From NCBI GenBank assembly GCA_009829735.1, contig CM020618.1, forward strand, positions 4,090,882 to 4,154,881: a stretch of DNA of 64,000 nt, written 5' to 3'. The notes below the pieces were generated by a model. It was given only the letters and a program-made list of their open reading frames with translations, did no database searches and had not been told where the DNA came from. Below are positions 53,558 to 62,975 of the stretch, piece after piece (positions within the stretch are counted from its first letter, which is position 1; each line of letters starts with the position of its first letter). Made by a program: the position numbers and the translations under genes. Origin of the DNA: Pyropia yezoensis (lineage: Eukaryota > Rhodophyta > Bangiophyceae > Bangiales > Bangiaceae).

Positions 53558-54472
53558 GAGCATGTCTATCGGTGAGACCCAAAACCCATATTTTATGGGT
53601 TTATAGCTCAGCGCATGTCTATCGGTGCACCTAAAACCAATAAAACGTAGCTCTGAGCTATTCGCTGAGCCAAATTGGGCCTCGGATAGCTCAGAGGATA
53701 GCTCAGAGCTATCCTGCAGAGAAGAATAGCCAAGCCAATCACGTGCCAGCATCTCAAGAATGAGCGGCCGTGACACGATTCCTGCTAGTAAGTTCAGGGT
53801 CAGGGACACAATTGCTGCGAGAATGTCCCACACAGCTCTTACAGTTGCCACACTTGCCTGCCGTTCGCCTTCGTCCAGCCCGTGGCACTCGGTGCGTTCG
53901 TCGGTGATGCGAGCATCAACGTCCCCCCTTCCCACACCAGCGAAAACGTTCACACTCCTGCCGTGATGGCATCGTCGCCGGAGAGCCCTAATCCCCCTGA
54001 CGCGGCTGATCCTGTTCCTGCACCTTCCTGCTGACCCTACCAGTCGCCCCCGCCAAGTAGCAGGCACCGACGTGACTGCAGCTCCGCTGGCCGTTGCCGC
54101 TGCTACGCACACTTCGACCGCAGCATCCTGCTCTTCATCGTCACTCAGGAGGTGCTCAAGTAGCTCGTCCATTGCAAAAAAAAAAGGGGGCGGGTGGTAA
54201 AGCGTTGGTGGAGGAATGCGCGATGGTTCACGCACTGGTGAGACCGGTGGGGAGGACTGGAATGATCGCAGAGCAGCGTTTGTTGCATCGCCAGTCTCCT
54301 ACCCTGTGGATTTAGGGAATGGACATCAACTCCGCTTCAACTATCTAACATTGCGGCACCCTTGTGGGCTGGAGAAGCCTATATGGCTCAGGACCGATAG
54401 ACATGCTCTGAGCTATCGCCAAAAGAAATAGCTGGATGGGCATGGGTTTTAGCTCCACCGATAGACATGCTC
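53558..54472. mobile_element. TTA-flanked Harbinger-like element with nested terminal repeats
   Basis: The ends are GAGCATGTCTATCGGTG (53558) and its inverse (to 54472). They are flanked by TTA at 53555-53557 and 54473-54475, the TWA-type duplication of PIF/Harbinger. The 17-bp end motif recurs about 40-65 bp inside each end (about 53602 and 54388-54404), so each terminus is doubled. Short ATAGCTCAG repeats lie near the left end. A minus-strand frame (about 53600-54170) starts MDELLEHLLSDDEEQDAAVE and has helical segments but no DDE domain, so the element is non-autonomous or carries only an accessory frame. It is unrelated by sequence to the pair at 1626-2904. Confidence 0.8.
53600..54170 (-). 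CDS. Hypothetical frame inside the TTA-flanked element
   Basis: A minus-strand ATG at about 54172 opens a frame beginning MDELLEHLLSDDEEQDAAVE that runs into the left terminal repeat (stop at about 53555). About 205 aa could be made. The acidic start is followed by basic (RCRNRISRVRGIRALRRRCH) and hydrophobic (ILAAIVSLTLNLLAGIV) parts. The acidic MDELLEHLL start resembles the N-terminus seen before Myb-like or transposase regions in other Harbinger elements, but no domain is identifiable. It may be a deletion remnant of a transposase gene. Confidence 0.3.
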
Positions 54473-56545
54473 TTACTAATCTCACACTCAAATTCTCTCA
54501 AATCAAGTCCCAGACAAATATGCAAAAACCCATCAGAAGTCCTTCTCTCACGTGTGGGTAGCGTAGTCCACCGCATCCCAGTGCCGGGCACGGGGCACGG
54601 CCGCCAACCATCCCCACACGGCGGGCGGGTCCTGGCACCTGGTGCCCCCTGGTCGCCATCCCGGGTCGGCGCCAAGTCAGGGCCAGGGATGCTACAGGGG
54701 CGCCGAGACCGGTGGCCGCAAGCACCTTTGCCGCCTTCGTAAGGTACGCGAGAGTTGAATCAACAGTAGGAAGTGAGGGATTCTCGTTCTGCTGGTAAAC
54801 TGCGTCACGCGCGCGCCCACTCTCGGCGGGGGGAATTCGCGCTCGCACACGTCGCTCCTGCTCCCCCGTGTTCGGGAGGGACTCGACTTCATATGAAGCG
54901 AAGCTGTATACGATGTGGAAAGCCTTATTGAGAATTCTAGGCTCACAATTGCTCTCAGCGTGACGCCAATAGGGGCGATGACTGGTCAACTGACGGGTCG
55001 CACGGATGAAGCTTGAATAGCGCTCAGCCGCACATTCTACAGTGGCGCCTTGTGGTTATGTGATGAATAGTCGACGAATGTGATCCGAACTGTGCGGTCC
55101 TGGATATGAAACACATGCACTTGTGTGACCTTCCTGGGACAGTACAGGAACGGAACTCCCAGCTGCTGCAGACTCGGCCCAGTTAAGAGCGGTCTTTTGG
55201 GTCAGAACGGGTTCGTTCTTATTTGTTGAAATCCCATGGAGCACCCACAAAGAGAGTCGGAAAGGTGCTGGACAGAGACACAAATAGTCACCTGGGTCCA
55301 GACTGGCAGAGGGGATAAACGACAGCCATGCAGCATCAGAAGCGGTGTGAGCCACTCTTTTATAAGCGCATTTTTTCCTTCTTTTCTCTCCCGTGCTTCA
55401 CGCCGCGTCTCGGGGTGGCATGCCAGAAGTCTGCGAGAATCATATCTTAACTGGGCGTGAGCAGCCAGCTGGCCAGATGGCTGCGGCGGCTACAGCCGCC
55501 GGTGTCTGTGTCCTGCCCCCAGAGTCCCACAGCTTCCTCTGGGTCCACGCGGACGCCCGCCAAGCAACAGCGGTGCGCATTCGTGGTCGCGCGTTTCGGA
55601 CTATTTAAGCGTGCAGGGAGGCTGTGTGCACGGGCACCCTCGTGCTCGTGCCCGAGGTGCGCCGCACAGCACGCGGCCGCGCGTTCACGTTTGAGCCGCA
55701 CCCCCCCGCTTCCCCTCTCCCTCCGCCGCAATCCCCCTCCTGACGTGCCGCGCCGACGTGTACCCCCTGCAACGCAGCACATCCGACTGTTCTGTCGGCG
55801 GTGTTCTGACTGTGGCGTTTGTGGCCCTTGTTCCCCTTCTGGGGACCGCGGAGTGCTGGCCTACGTTGGGGCGTCAGCGGATCATTGGTTAGCCGTCGCG
55901 GGATGGCGGGCCTTGCTGGCCGCCCGTTGTGGACTGACCAAGGGAGGCCGTTGTACCCCCCTGGACTTGGTGGCCTGGGATTTGATTGTTTTTCTATGCA
56001 TTTGTCTCTTCTCGATTTTCCTTGCGTATTTTCGTGCTTTTCGCCCTTTTTCTCCCATCGGGTTTTTCGGGCGGATTGCATCTGTGTGTGGGGGGTTTTT
56101 CGCTTGCTTTTCCTTCGAGGGATTATTGTTGGCACGGGTGACCCGGTGCGCTCCGGTGTAGGCCGGGTGCATGCTGGCACTTGGCCCGCTGGGGAGGGCG
56201 CCTGGGAGGTCACCTGGGGAGCCCTTCGGAGGTTTCTTAGGGGCTTGGCCCGGGGTCCCAACGAGGTCCCTCTTGTAAAACAACGTTGCTTTGGGTTTCT
56301 CCTTCCCCTTGGGCAAAATGCTTTTACCTTTACCTCGGACCTTGAGGTGGGCAAGCGCGCGTGGGGTTCCCTGGTCCGTTCCTTCTAGTGGTTACCCATT
56401 GTCCCTCTGCGGTGGATTGGGTTCAATGTGGGCACGCGGTGGTCATAACGCTACACTGAAGCTCGGCCACAGCCCTGGGGGAGGAGACGGCGGGAGGGGC
56501 ACCAAGGCCAGGGGAGCAACAGGGGAGGGGGTCTGAAGTTCAGAT

Positions 56546-56723
56546 AGCGAAGCTTTTTCGGGTCGAGCTGGAACGTTCAGAGTGTGGCAAAAAAGCTTTT
56601 CGGAGCAGGGCTGGAACGTTCAGAGTGTGGCAAAAAAGCTTTTTCGGAGCAGAGCTGGAACGTTCACGGATAAGAGCTGGAACACTCAGACTCTGAACGT
56701 CCCAGCTCTGATCCGAAAAAACG
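56546..56723 (+). repeat. 44-bp tandem repeat with a terminal inverted copy
   Basis: A unit containing AGCTGGAACGTTCAGAGTGT and GGCAAAAAAGCTTTTCGGAG is repeated about two and a half times (56565-56673). It is followed by an inverted copy (56687-56723, CTCTGAACGTCCCAGCTCTG then ATCCGAAAAAA). The right half can therefore fold back on the left. Confidence 0.8.
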
Positions 56724-56990
56724 GCCCGTGTACCATGCACGATCAACGAACTTTCTTTGAATATTGAATCTTGGTATCCGCCTAGATACTCCATATATTA
56801 CGGCGTATCCGTCATTAAGTGGCTCTTTCACGTTCAACATTGCTAATTTGCATATAAATCTACTGCATGTTATTAATATGGTTTTTGGGAGTTGAAAGTG
56901 ACGTTGGCGGTCGGAGACATACCTGGAGCCATAAAAAGCTTCTCGAGAAGCACTTTGGGCAGCTGCCAGCCAGTGGCGGCGGAGCCCCGG

Positions 56991-57960
56991 TCTAGTAGCG
57001 GCCCGCTGGCGGTCACGGCGGCGGCGGCCGCCGCGGCGGTACCGCCGGCGGTGGCCGCCGCGGCGGGACCGGCGGCGATAGCGAAGGAGGCGGCGGCGGC
57101 GGCAGCGGCGGCGGCGGCGGCGACGGCCGCCGCAGCGGAGGCGGCGCCGGGCGGGGAGCCGCCAGCTGGAGTAGCTTGCGGCGGCGGTGGTCGGGCAGCG
57201 GCCAGCCGATGGCCAGCCGGCGGCGGCGGCAGCGGCGCGGTGCAGGCAGGGACGACCCGGCGGAGGCAGCCGCGGCGGTGGCGGCGGCACCGGCGCCGGC
57301 TCCGGCGCCGGGCGAACAGAGACTGGCCGGCGGTGGCGGCAGCCGCGGCGGCGGCGACGGCGGCGGCGGCGGCGGCGGCGGCCGCGGTAGCGGTAGGCGG
57401 GGAGCGGCCAGCTGGCGGGGCTGGCGGCGGCGGCCGCGGCGGCGACGGGCGGGCTGCAGCCAGCCGACGGCCAGCCGGCGGCGGCGGTTGTGGTGGGGGG
57501 TGGACAGGGACCAGCCGGCGGCGGCGGCCGCGGCGATGGCAGCGCCGCCGCCGCCGCCGGGCGAGCAGCCAAGAGACGGCGGCGGTGGCGGCGGCGGCGG
57601 CGGCGGCGGTAGCGGCGGCGGCGGCGGCGGTAGCGGCGGCGGCGGCGGCGGCAACCGGGCGGGCAGCAGCCGGGGGGCCCTGACCAGCTGGCCGCACTGC
57701 TGGCGGCGGCCGGCCGGGAGCGGGCGCGGCGGAGGGGCGGCTGCCAGCTGGCGGCGGCAGCGGCCGGGGGCCCGTCGCCAGCCGGCAGCGGCGGTGGCGG
57801 CAGCGGCGGCCTGCGGCGGCAAGCCGGTGGCCTCGGCGGCAGCGGGGGGGGCAGCGCCGCGTCGGTGGGCGGCAGGGGTCGCGTCGGTGGCGACAGAGTA
57901 GGGGACAGTAGGGGACAAGGGTCGACTTGGTGGCGACAGAGTAGGGGGCAGGTGTGTCTA
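56991..57960 (+). repeat. Near-pure GGC-type repeat block
   Basis: About 970 bases are almost entirely GGC/GCA/GCC trinucleotides with interspersed GCCAGC units, abruptly bounded by AT-richer DNA on the left and balanced DNA on the right. All frames are open on both strands and give Gly/Ala/Ser, Arg/Pro or Ala/Val runs, so no strand can be chosen as coding. The right border has GGGGACA/GGCGACAGAGTAG repeats (57888-57950). Confidence 0.7.
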
Positions 57961-58319
57961 CAATTGTGTGATGCCTCCCGCGTTGCTCACGGCAGTTACA
58001 AAATCGGAGGCGTGAGGCCTTCAAGTGCATCTCCACAGTTGCAAAAGACAACAAACTTTGCTCGGAGAAAGACACTACGCTTCCGTGACCTCCAGGCGAC
58101 TAAAGTACTGTGAGCCCCACAAGTGGAACTGAACTCTCGGAAGAACAGACGAGGTTTTGATTTATGCGACCGAGACACACAGGTCCTGCCTACGAAGAGT
58201 ATAATTTATCTTTTCGAGCATACGAGACCATCCCTAACAAGACAGGAAAGCTGTTCCAAATGATGTGTATGAGAACTGTACTCAGGGAAAAAAGGAAACT
58301 GGTCGTTCCCGCCATGCGC
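57961..58319. other. Short balanced gap
   Basis: Balanced composition, no open frame over 85 codons and no repeat found. Confidence 0.4.
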
Positions 58320-59316
58320 TGTGTCATTCGTGGGACATGAAGTTGGGTCTTCTCAGGTGACTAGCTGTATGGAATAGACCTGTAGGACCACCGCGAAGAA
58401 TTGGTGTCGGACGCGCCATGCGCCGGGGTATTCCCACGCCTCCCTGATCTGCTTGGGCGTGAGGACAATGCCCCGCTGAAAGGGCGAGAGCGTTCGTGCC
58501 CGTGTCTGGGTGTGGTGGTGGCGCGCCCGTGTATCGGCCAAATGAACAGGCGCCCCCCGTCAGGAACACTATCAGCTTCCAACGTGCCGAATGTGGGCCT
58601 GCAGACCATCTTCTTTTCCTCGCCCCCGGCGGGACAGCCTCCTATCCGCCACATTCCGCCGTCCGTTGCGCCAACGACACCAGGCAGGAGCATGTGTGGC
58701 TCGCCTCGATACACGTGGGGTCCCTCCTCTTTCGGCTGCCGTCCGGGCAGGCGCCGAAATAGCTCTTCCATCGGGGGGCACTGCGTGGACAGGCTGACAA
58801 ACTGTCAGACCTTAACGCCAATGCGCTTCTTCCCTCTTTCTGCGTTGCTTTCTTTTTTCACGTTGCAGGAGCTGATCAATCGGGTGGCGTGACCTCGACG
58901 AAGTCAATCCGTCGGCCGATCACCTTTTTTTTAGTGGAGGTGGAACGGTGCGTCGTGCGGGTCCTTGCCGGGGATCTCTCGGCGCCGTACAGTATGCCGA
59001 AGTGGTCGACAGCGCGACGCCCGACAGTGGGCACCAAATTGGGTAGAACGACGAAGAGGATGGAAGGTGCGTGCAGATCTATCACGAAGTGGTTGGCGGA
59101 TGCGTTCCACCGGTATTCGTGCCACGCGTAAGCCGGGTGGACGAACTTGGACGTGTCGTCGAGAGGACGCGTCACCTGCGCGTTGCCTAAAGCGCTCACG
59201 GACACTGTGTGTGTAGCACGCCAAGAAGTCACCATCCGCCAAGCTGTGTGCCTTTCCCGATTGGCAGCACAACTGTTCAAGGACGAGCCTGGGACTATAT
59301 CTTCATGTGCTGGCAA
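58320..59316 (-). pseudogene. Possible decayed gene, family unknown
   Basis: Several minus-strand segments look like true coding sequence but lie in different frames: FVHPAYAWHEYRWNASANHF followed by VIDLHAPSILFVVLPNLVPT and KKKVIGRRIDFVEV (58876-59200); MLLPGVVGATDGGMWRIGGC (about 58630-58690); and SPFQRGIVLTPKQIREAWEY with RHQFFAVVLQVYSIQ (58353-58500). GVVGATDG is close to the GxxDGTH block of Harbinger-type transposases, but the rest does not match what I know of that family. On the plus strand, a pyrimidine tract followed by TTGCAG (58850-58869) resembles a splice acceptor, so a plus-strand exon cannot be ruled out. Confidence 0.3.
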
Positions 59317-60216
59317 GACAAGCCAGTGCCGACAGTGCCATCAGCCCGGCCCACCTATGGCGGTGTCAGTCAGCATCCAAACCCTCTTCTCTTCTGTGAG
59401 GAAACGTACAGGCACCACCCGATGCCACGACAAACCTCTTTGGGTGGCAACGTGACGGCGGTCCCCCGCGCCGCGCCATCACCGCTTCGCCGGACGGTCT
59501 TCACCGCTCTCACGCAGTGAGCTCGACCAGCTCCTTCCCGCAGTTTCGTGGATGTCCCTTGGCCTGCCAGTTCCACAACGGGACGGCGGAGCATTGCCGG
59601 TTGGCATGGCGGGTGAAGGGGGTGGTGTTTGGACCTGGTGACGACGGTGAACACGCAGCGCTGCAACTGCGTCGTTGCCGGTGGGGCGCCACCTCCCGAT
59701 TCTCCACCTGCTCGTTTGGATGCACCGCTTGGGGAGTCACCTCCACAGCTGCTGCCCGGCCGCGGGGGGTGGGGTGCCCAACGAGCAGGTCTGAGAAAAT
59801 CCCTTTTCCGTCGCGGATGCGGCGGCTGTGGACGGCTAGTACGGCTCCGCACGGCCCTAGTCCGACTCGTGTCTCGCTGACTCCACCCCTGAAGCCCCAC
59901 ACACCCACCCCGCAGCTAAGGCCTGACAGCGACCTCCCCCGCGGTCTTTTACGCTGGCGCGCCGCCGTCGAGGCCCGTGGCGGCGTCGGGCGCTGGTACC
60001 CGATCTCCTCCGTGTTCGATCCCCCCGTCAGGGAGCGTCTTCCACTGCCACTGACATTCCACGTTGGGCACCAGGACGCAGCACCGCAGGCGGCCGTAGG
60101 GCGCCCGTGTGGAGGCACAGTGGAAGCCCCCGTCACATGCCGTCGTCTCGGCACGAAGCAAGCACTCGCTGAGCTGCGGCGCCGCCGCCGCCGACGGGCA
60201 TGGCCAGCGGCGGACA
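59317..60216. other. Upstream region of the Arg/Cys-rich gene
   Basis: Balanced to GC-rich. Plus-strand frames include AWDYIFMCWQDKPVPTVP (59290-59345) and CPLACQFHNGTAEHC (59555-59600), which have coding-like composition, but no family, start or splice site could be fixed. A minus-strand frame of about 360 codons overlaps the neighbouring gene's 5' part and is probably a shadow. Confidence 0.35.
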
Positions 60217-60223
60217 TATAAAG
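60217..60223 (+). promoter_or_regulatory. TATA box of the Arg/Cys-rich protein gene
   Basis: TATAAAG at 60217-60223 in a GC-rich setting, 209 bases before the ATG at 60432. Transcription would start at about 60248, giving a leader of about 185 bases. Confidence 0.65.
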
Positions 60224-60431
60224 AGGATGCTCGCGGCGCACTCCTTGACTAGCCTTTGTCCTCCCTACACAACACAGTCGCAGGCACACATACCAACCCC
60301 ACTGGTACACTTGCCCCTCCCACAAGCACAGCACTCTTGCAGAGGAGGTGCCAGGCGGCGCCCCCTCACGCTCTTCCCCCCCCTCGCCCTCGCCCACGTC
60401 CACCCGTGCTCTGCCAAGGGCGGCCACAACC

Positions 60432-61043
60432 ATGGGGTTGTTCAAGCAGATGCTCATGGCGGCGTTGGCCGCCCTGCTGCTCCTCACCGTGTCTGCAACG
60501 CCGACCGGCGCGACAGCCGTGGCGGCCGTGTCTGCCGCGGCGGCGCCGCTGGGCGCCCCCCCGGCCGAGGCGGTGTCCCCCGCGGTGGTCCCCATCGAGG
60601 CCGCTCATGTGGAGGAGCAGGGGGCAGACGAGACGGCCGCAGAGGAGCTGGACATTACCGCCCGTGACGGGCGGCGGCCGCAGCGGGAGTCACGCCGGCC
60701 GCCGCGGGAGCCACGCCGTCCGCGCCGCCGGCCGCGCCGCCGTCGGTGCCGGCGCGTCAGGGTTTGCCGCGTCCGTATTGTGCGGCGCCGCCGCCCGTGC
60801 CGGGGCCGCCGCTACACCAGCCGCACCGCCGTCGAGGGCATCGACGCCGCCCCCGTCGCGGCCGCTGAAGTTGAGGCTGGCGACTTGGAGGAGGAGGAGG
60901 CCGCGCCGATGGAGGGGGACCTGGACGCTGCAAGCCGTACCGGCCGCCGCCCCCGCCGCCGTCCATACCGTTGCCGCCGCGTGCGGTGCGTGGTCAAGCG
61001 CAAGTGCCGTCGCGTCCGCCGCCCCCGCCCGCGCCGCGGCTGA
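60432..61043 (+). CDS. Secreted Arg/Cys-rich cationic protein
   Basis: The ATG at 60432 lies in an ACCATGG context after a C-rich leader and gives 203 aa. Residues 1-27 are a clear signal peptide (MGLFKQMLMAALAALLLLTV, then SATPTGA). An Ala-rich and acidic segment follows (about 28-75). The first basic module (about 78-135) is RRPRRRPRRRRCRRVRVCRV to RPCRGRRY. An acidic linker (about 140-172) contains EAGDLEEEEAAPMEGDL. The second basic module (about 175-203) is GRRPRRRPYRCRRVRCVVKR then KCRRVRRPRPRRG. Each module has three Cys with a CRRVR core, which points to internal duplication and possible disulphides. I know no family. The layout suggests an extracellular or cell-wall polycation, perhaps binding anionic polysaccharide or acting as an antimicrobial-type peptide precursor; these roles are inference. 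The acidic parts may neutralise the basic modules as propeptides. Confidence 0.85.
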   Translation: MGLFKQMLMAALAALLLLTVSATPTGATAVAAVSAAAAPLGAPPAEAVSPAVVPIEAAHVEEQGADETAAEELDITARDGRRPQRESRRPPREPRRPRRRPRRRRCRRVRVCRVRIVRRRRPCRGRRYTSRTAVEGIDAAPVAAAEVEAGDLEEEEAAPMEGDLDAASRTGRRPRRRPYRCRRVRCVVKRKCRRVRRPRPRRG

Positions 61044-62865
61044 GTCTGTGGCACAGTCTCGCTCTGTCCCCCCGCCGGGTGCCTCAGCAGGTCGACGGGG
61101 TCGTGAAGGAGGGGACGGGGGGGGGGGGCGAGGAAAAGGGGAGGAAAGGGAATGCGGAGGGAGTGCCCAGTCTGGCGAACTTCCCTGCCCTTCCGCCCAC
61201 CCCCCTCCTGCGTCTTCACGACAGACTGATGTTTACCGTGAGAGGGCCGGGGTGGTGATACCCTTTCCCTGCTGCTTGGCATGCCCCGCCCGTTTCGCAC
61301 TGACTTCCCATTGATTGCGTGGGGGCGAGTGGAGTGCTGGGAGGGGTCGCCGCGTCGTGTCCCCGTAAAGTGCTCTACTGGTCTCCACCCGCCTCACGCC
61401 TGTCACCCACCACGCGGGCGCCGCGCCGTCACAAGCTGTCGCTGAGAAGAGGAACTATTTAGCACCGCTTAGCGCGAGCCACGGCGGCGCAGCGCCGCGA
61501 CACGGCTCACGCCCAACGGCGCAACGGGCGTCACGCTACTGGGAGAAAGCGGGGGAAGCGCGTGGGTGGGCGGCGGTGTGGGCGACCCCCCTCGCAACGA
61601 GCCTGCCGCGCCAACCGCGGCAGCCACAATCGGGAGCACCCTCAAAGTAAGGAGATGTCGACGACGCCGGGCCCGCGTACCGGGGGTTGGGGGGGGGGCG
61701 CTCCCGATACTGTCCAGCGGGGGGGCCAGCCGCGCAAAAAAGCTGCTCCTCTTGTCCTTGTGTCCTCTGCAATCTGCTGCAGCCTCGACGGCGCCAGCCA
61801 CACGGTACTCCCGCCAAACACGGGTGAGGAATGGCTGCTGGGGGGCGGAGGGGGGGCGTTGGCGGGTGGCGGATGCGCTGGTGGTGGATGCGGGGGACGC
61901 CCCGTCGTGCCACACGCTGACGGGGAGGCGAGCGCGCCGCGCACGTACGTCACTGTTGCAAAGAGAAAAGCAGCAGCAGAAGCAGGTTCGCGCAACGGGC
62001 GCGCGGGCCACAGCAGCGGAGATGCTATGTACAGCCCATACCCCCTCGACGCAGCGCTGCCGCCGCACACTGCTGGGTGCCTTGGACAGGTGCGAGGGAA
62101 GGGGGAAGGGGCAAACAGAGAGCCTAACGTCGGCGCGTCCCCCCGTCCCTTCCATTTCGCGTGGCGGTGCCCGTGCCGCGTCCCCGCGCCGACCACCCGC
62201 CCCTCGGCAGCAGGGCCCCGCGGCGCCGCTGCTCCCCTGCTCCTCCTCCCCCGCCGCGCCACCGCAGCTGCCGCTGCCGCTGCCGCCGCCGCCGCTGCTG
62301 CAGCCGTCGCCGCTGGCCGCGTCCAGGCCACGGTGCCGGCCACCAGGCCTGGTCCTACTCTGCAGGGTAGAGCTACCCCTCCCCCCCCACCCCCGCCCGA
62401 CCACACGGCCGCGACGATCTCCACTCTCGCGATGGGGGCTCCCTGCTGCCAAGGGCCAGCTGGCCCTGCATGGTGGCCATCTCCACACGGCTCATGGCAG
62501 GGTATATACACGTGGCAGGGGCGCCGTCGAGGCGTGTGCCACCGGGGAAGGACAGACACGTGTGACTGAACAGCGGTGGAGGCCGCGCCCCCACCCGCTC
62601 GTGTGCCCACGCGTGCGCGCGAAGCATGGGCTGCACACGCGAGAATTGCAAAGCGCGCGCGCCGCGGTGATCCGTTCGTCTCCTCTCTCTCCCCATTCCC
62701 TCCCCACCGCCACCGCTACCGCCACCGCCGCTGCCACCGCCGCTGCCGCTGTGTCCGCCGCCGCCGCTGTGTCCGCCGCCGCCGCTGGCTCCACCGGCCG
62801 TCCCGGTTGACGCTCGTCCGCGCGCCGTGCGCTTCCCTCCTTGTCCCGATTCCTGCTCCCCCTCC

Positions 62866-62866
<1 letters not shown>
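61044..62866. other. Gap between the secreted-protein and ABA4-like genes
   Basis: GC-rich, with G-runs (61117-61127) and CCGCCGCTG repeats (62270-62330 and 62705-62790). A TATATA (62513-62518) abuts a CACGTG G-box-like palindrome (62519-62524) and could be a promoter on either strand. Just left of it on the minus strand is a short frame MSRVEMATMQGQLALGSREP. Long minus-strand frames here have some balanced stretches (VWREYRVAGAVEAAADCRGH) but no recognisable domain. No gene is supported. Confidence 0.4.

Positions 62867-62900
<34 letters not shown>
62867..62900 (+). repeat. 34-base poly-C in the ABA4-like gene leader
   Basis: An uninterrupted run of 34 C ends 75 bases before the ATG at 62976. 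It parallels the 42-base poly-C before the OCRL-like gene. Confidence 0.9.
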
Positions 62901-62903
<3 letters not shown>

Positions 62904-62975
62904 CCCTTTTCCCTTTCTGCCATTTGGCCTCCCCCACTTTCCCCTCGTGCCATTTGGCGGCACCCCCCCCGCGCC

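Larger units (their letters stand above)
37791..56990. other. AT-richer relic-filled compositional island
   Basis: Over this 19-kb block the sequence loses the long G/C runs and becomes roughly balanced in composition, unlike the DNA on both sides. No intact gene is recognisable. Frames rarely exceed 150 codons and most are interrupted. Entries below mark the inverted-repeat elements, tandem duplications and transposase relic found in it. Stretches not listed (37820-38860, 39010-39820, 40230-40880, 41710-43820, 44700-45930, 46640-47310, 48670-49880, 51010-52420, 54480-56545) hold nothing I can name. 54590-54840 and 55460-55790 are locally GC-rich. Confidence 0.6.

Noticed and set aside
54655-55055. 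TGGCGCC sequences resembling retrotransposon primer-binding sites
   Set aside because: TGGCGCC is short and palindromic at its core (GGCGCC). There are no paired terminal repeats and no polymerase nearby.
55605-56354. Basic minus-strand frame resembling a gag-like protein
   Set aside because: The only hint is Lys/Arg/Pro-rich composition. There is no zinc knuckle, polymerase or terminal repeat, and the T-rich plus strand of this region makes the minus frame Lys-rich by itself.
59510-60595. A 361-codon minus-strand frame overlapping the secreted-protein gene
   Set aside because: It is antisense to the signal-peptide-bearing gene, lacks a recognisable domain and spans its TATA box. It is more likely a shadow, although part of its 3' half is not excluded.
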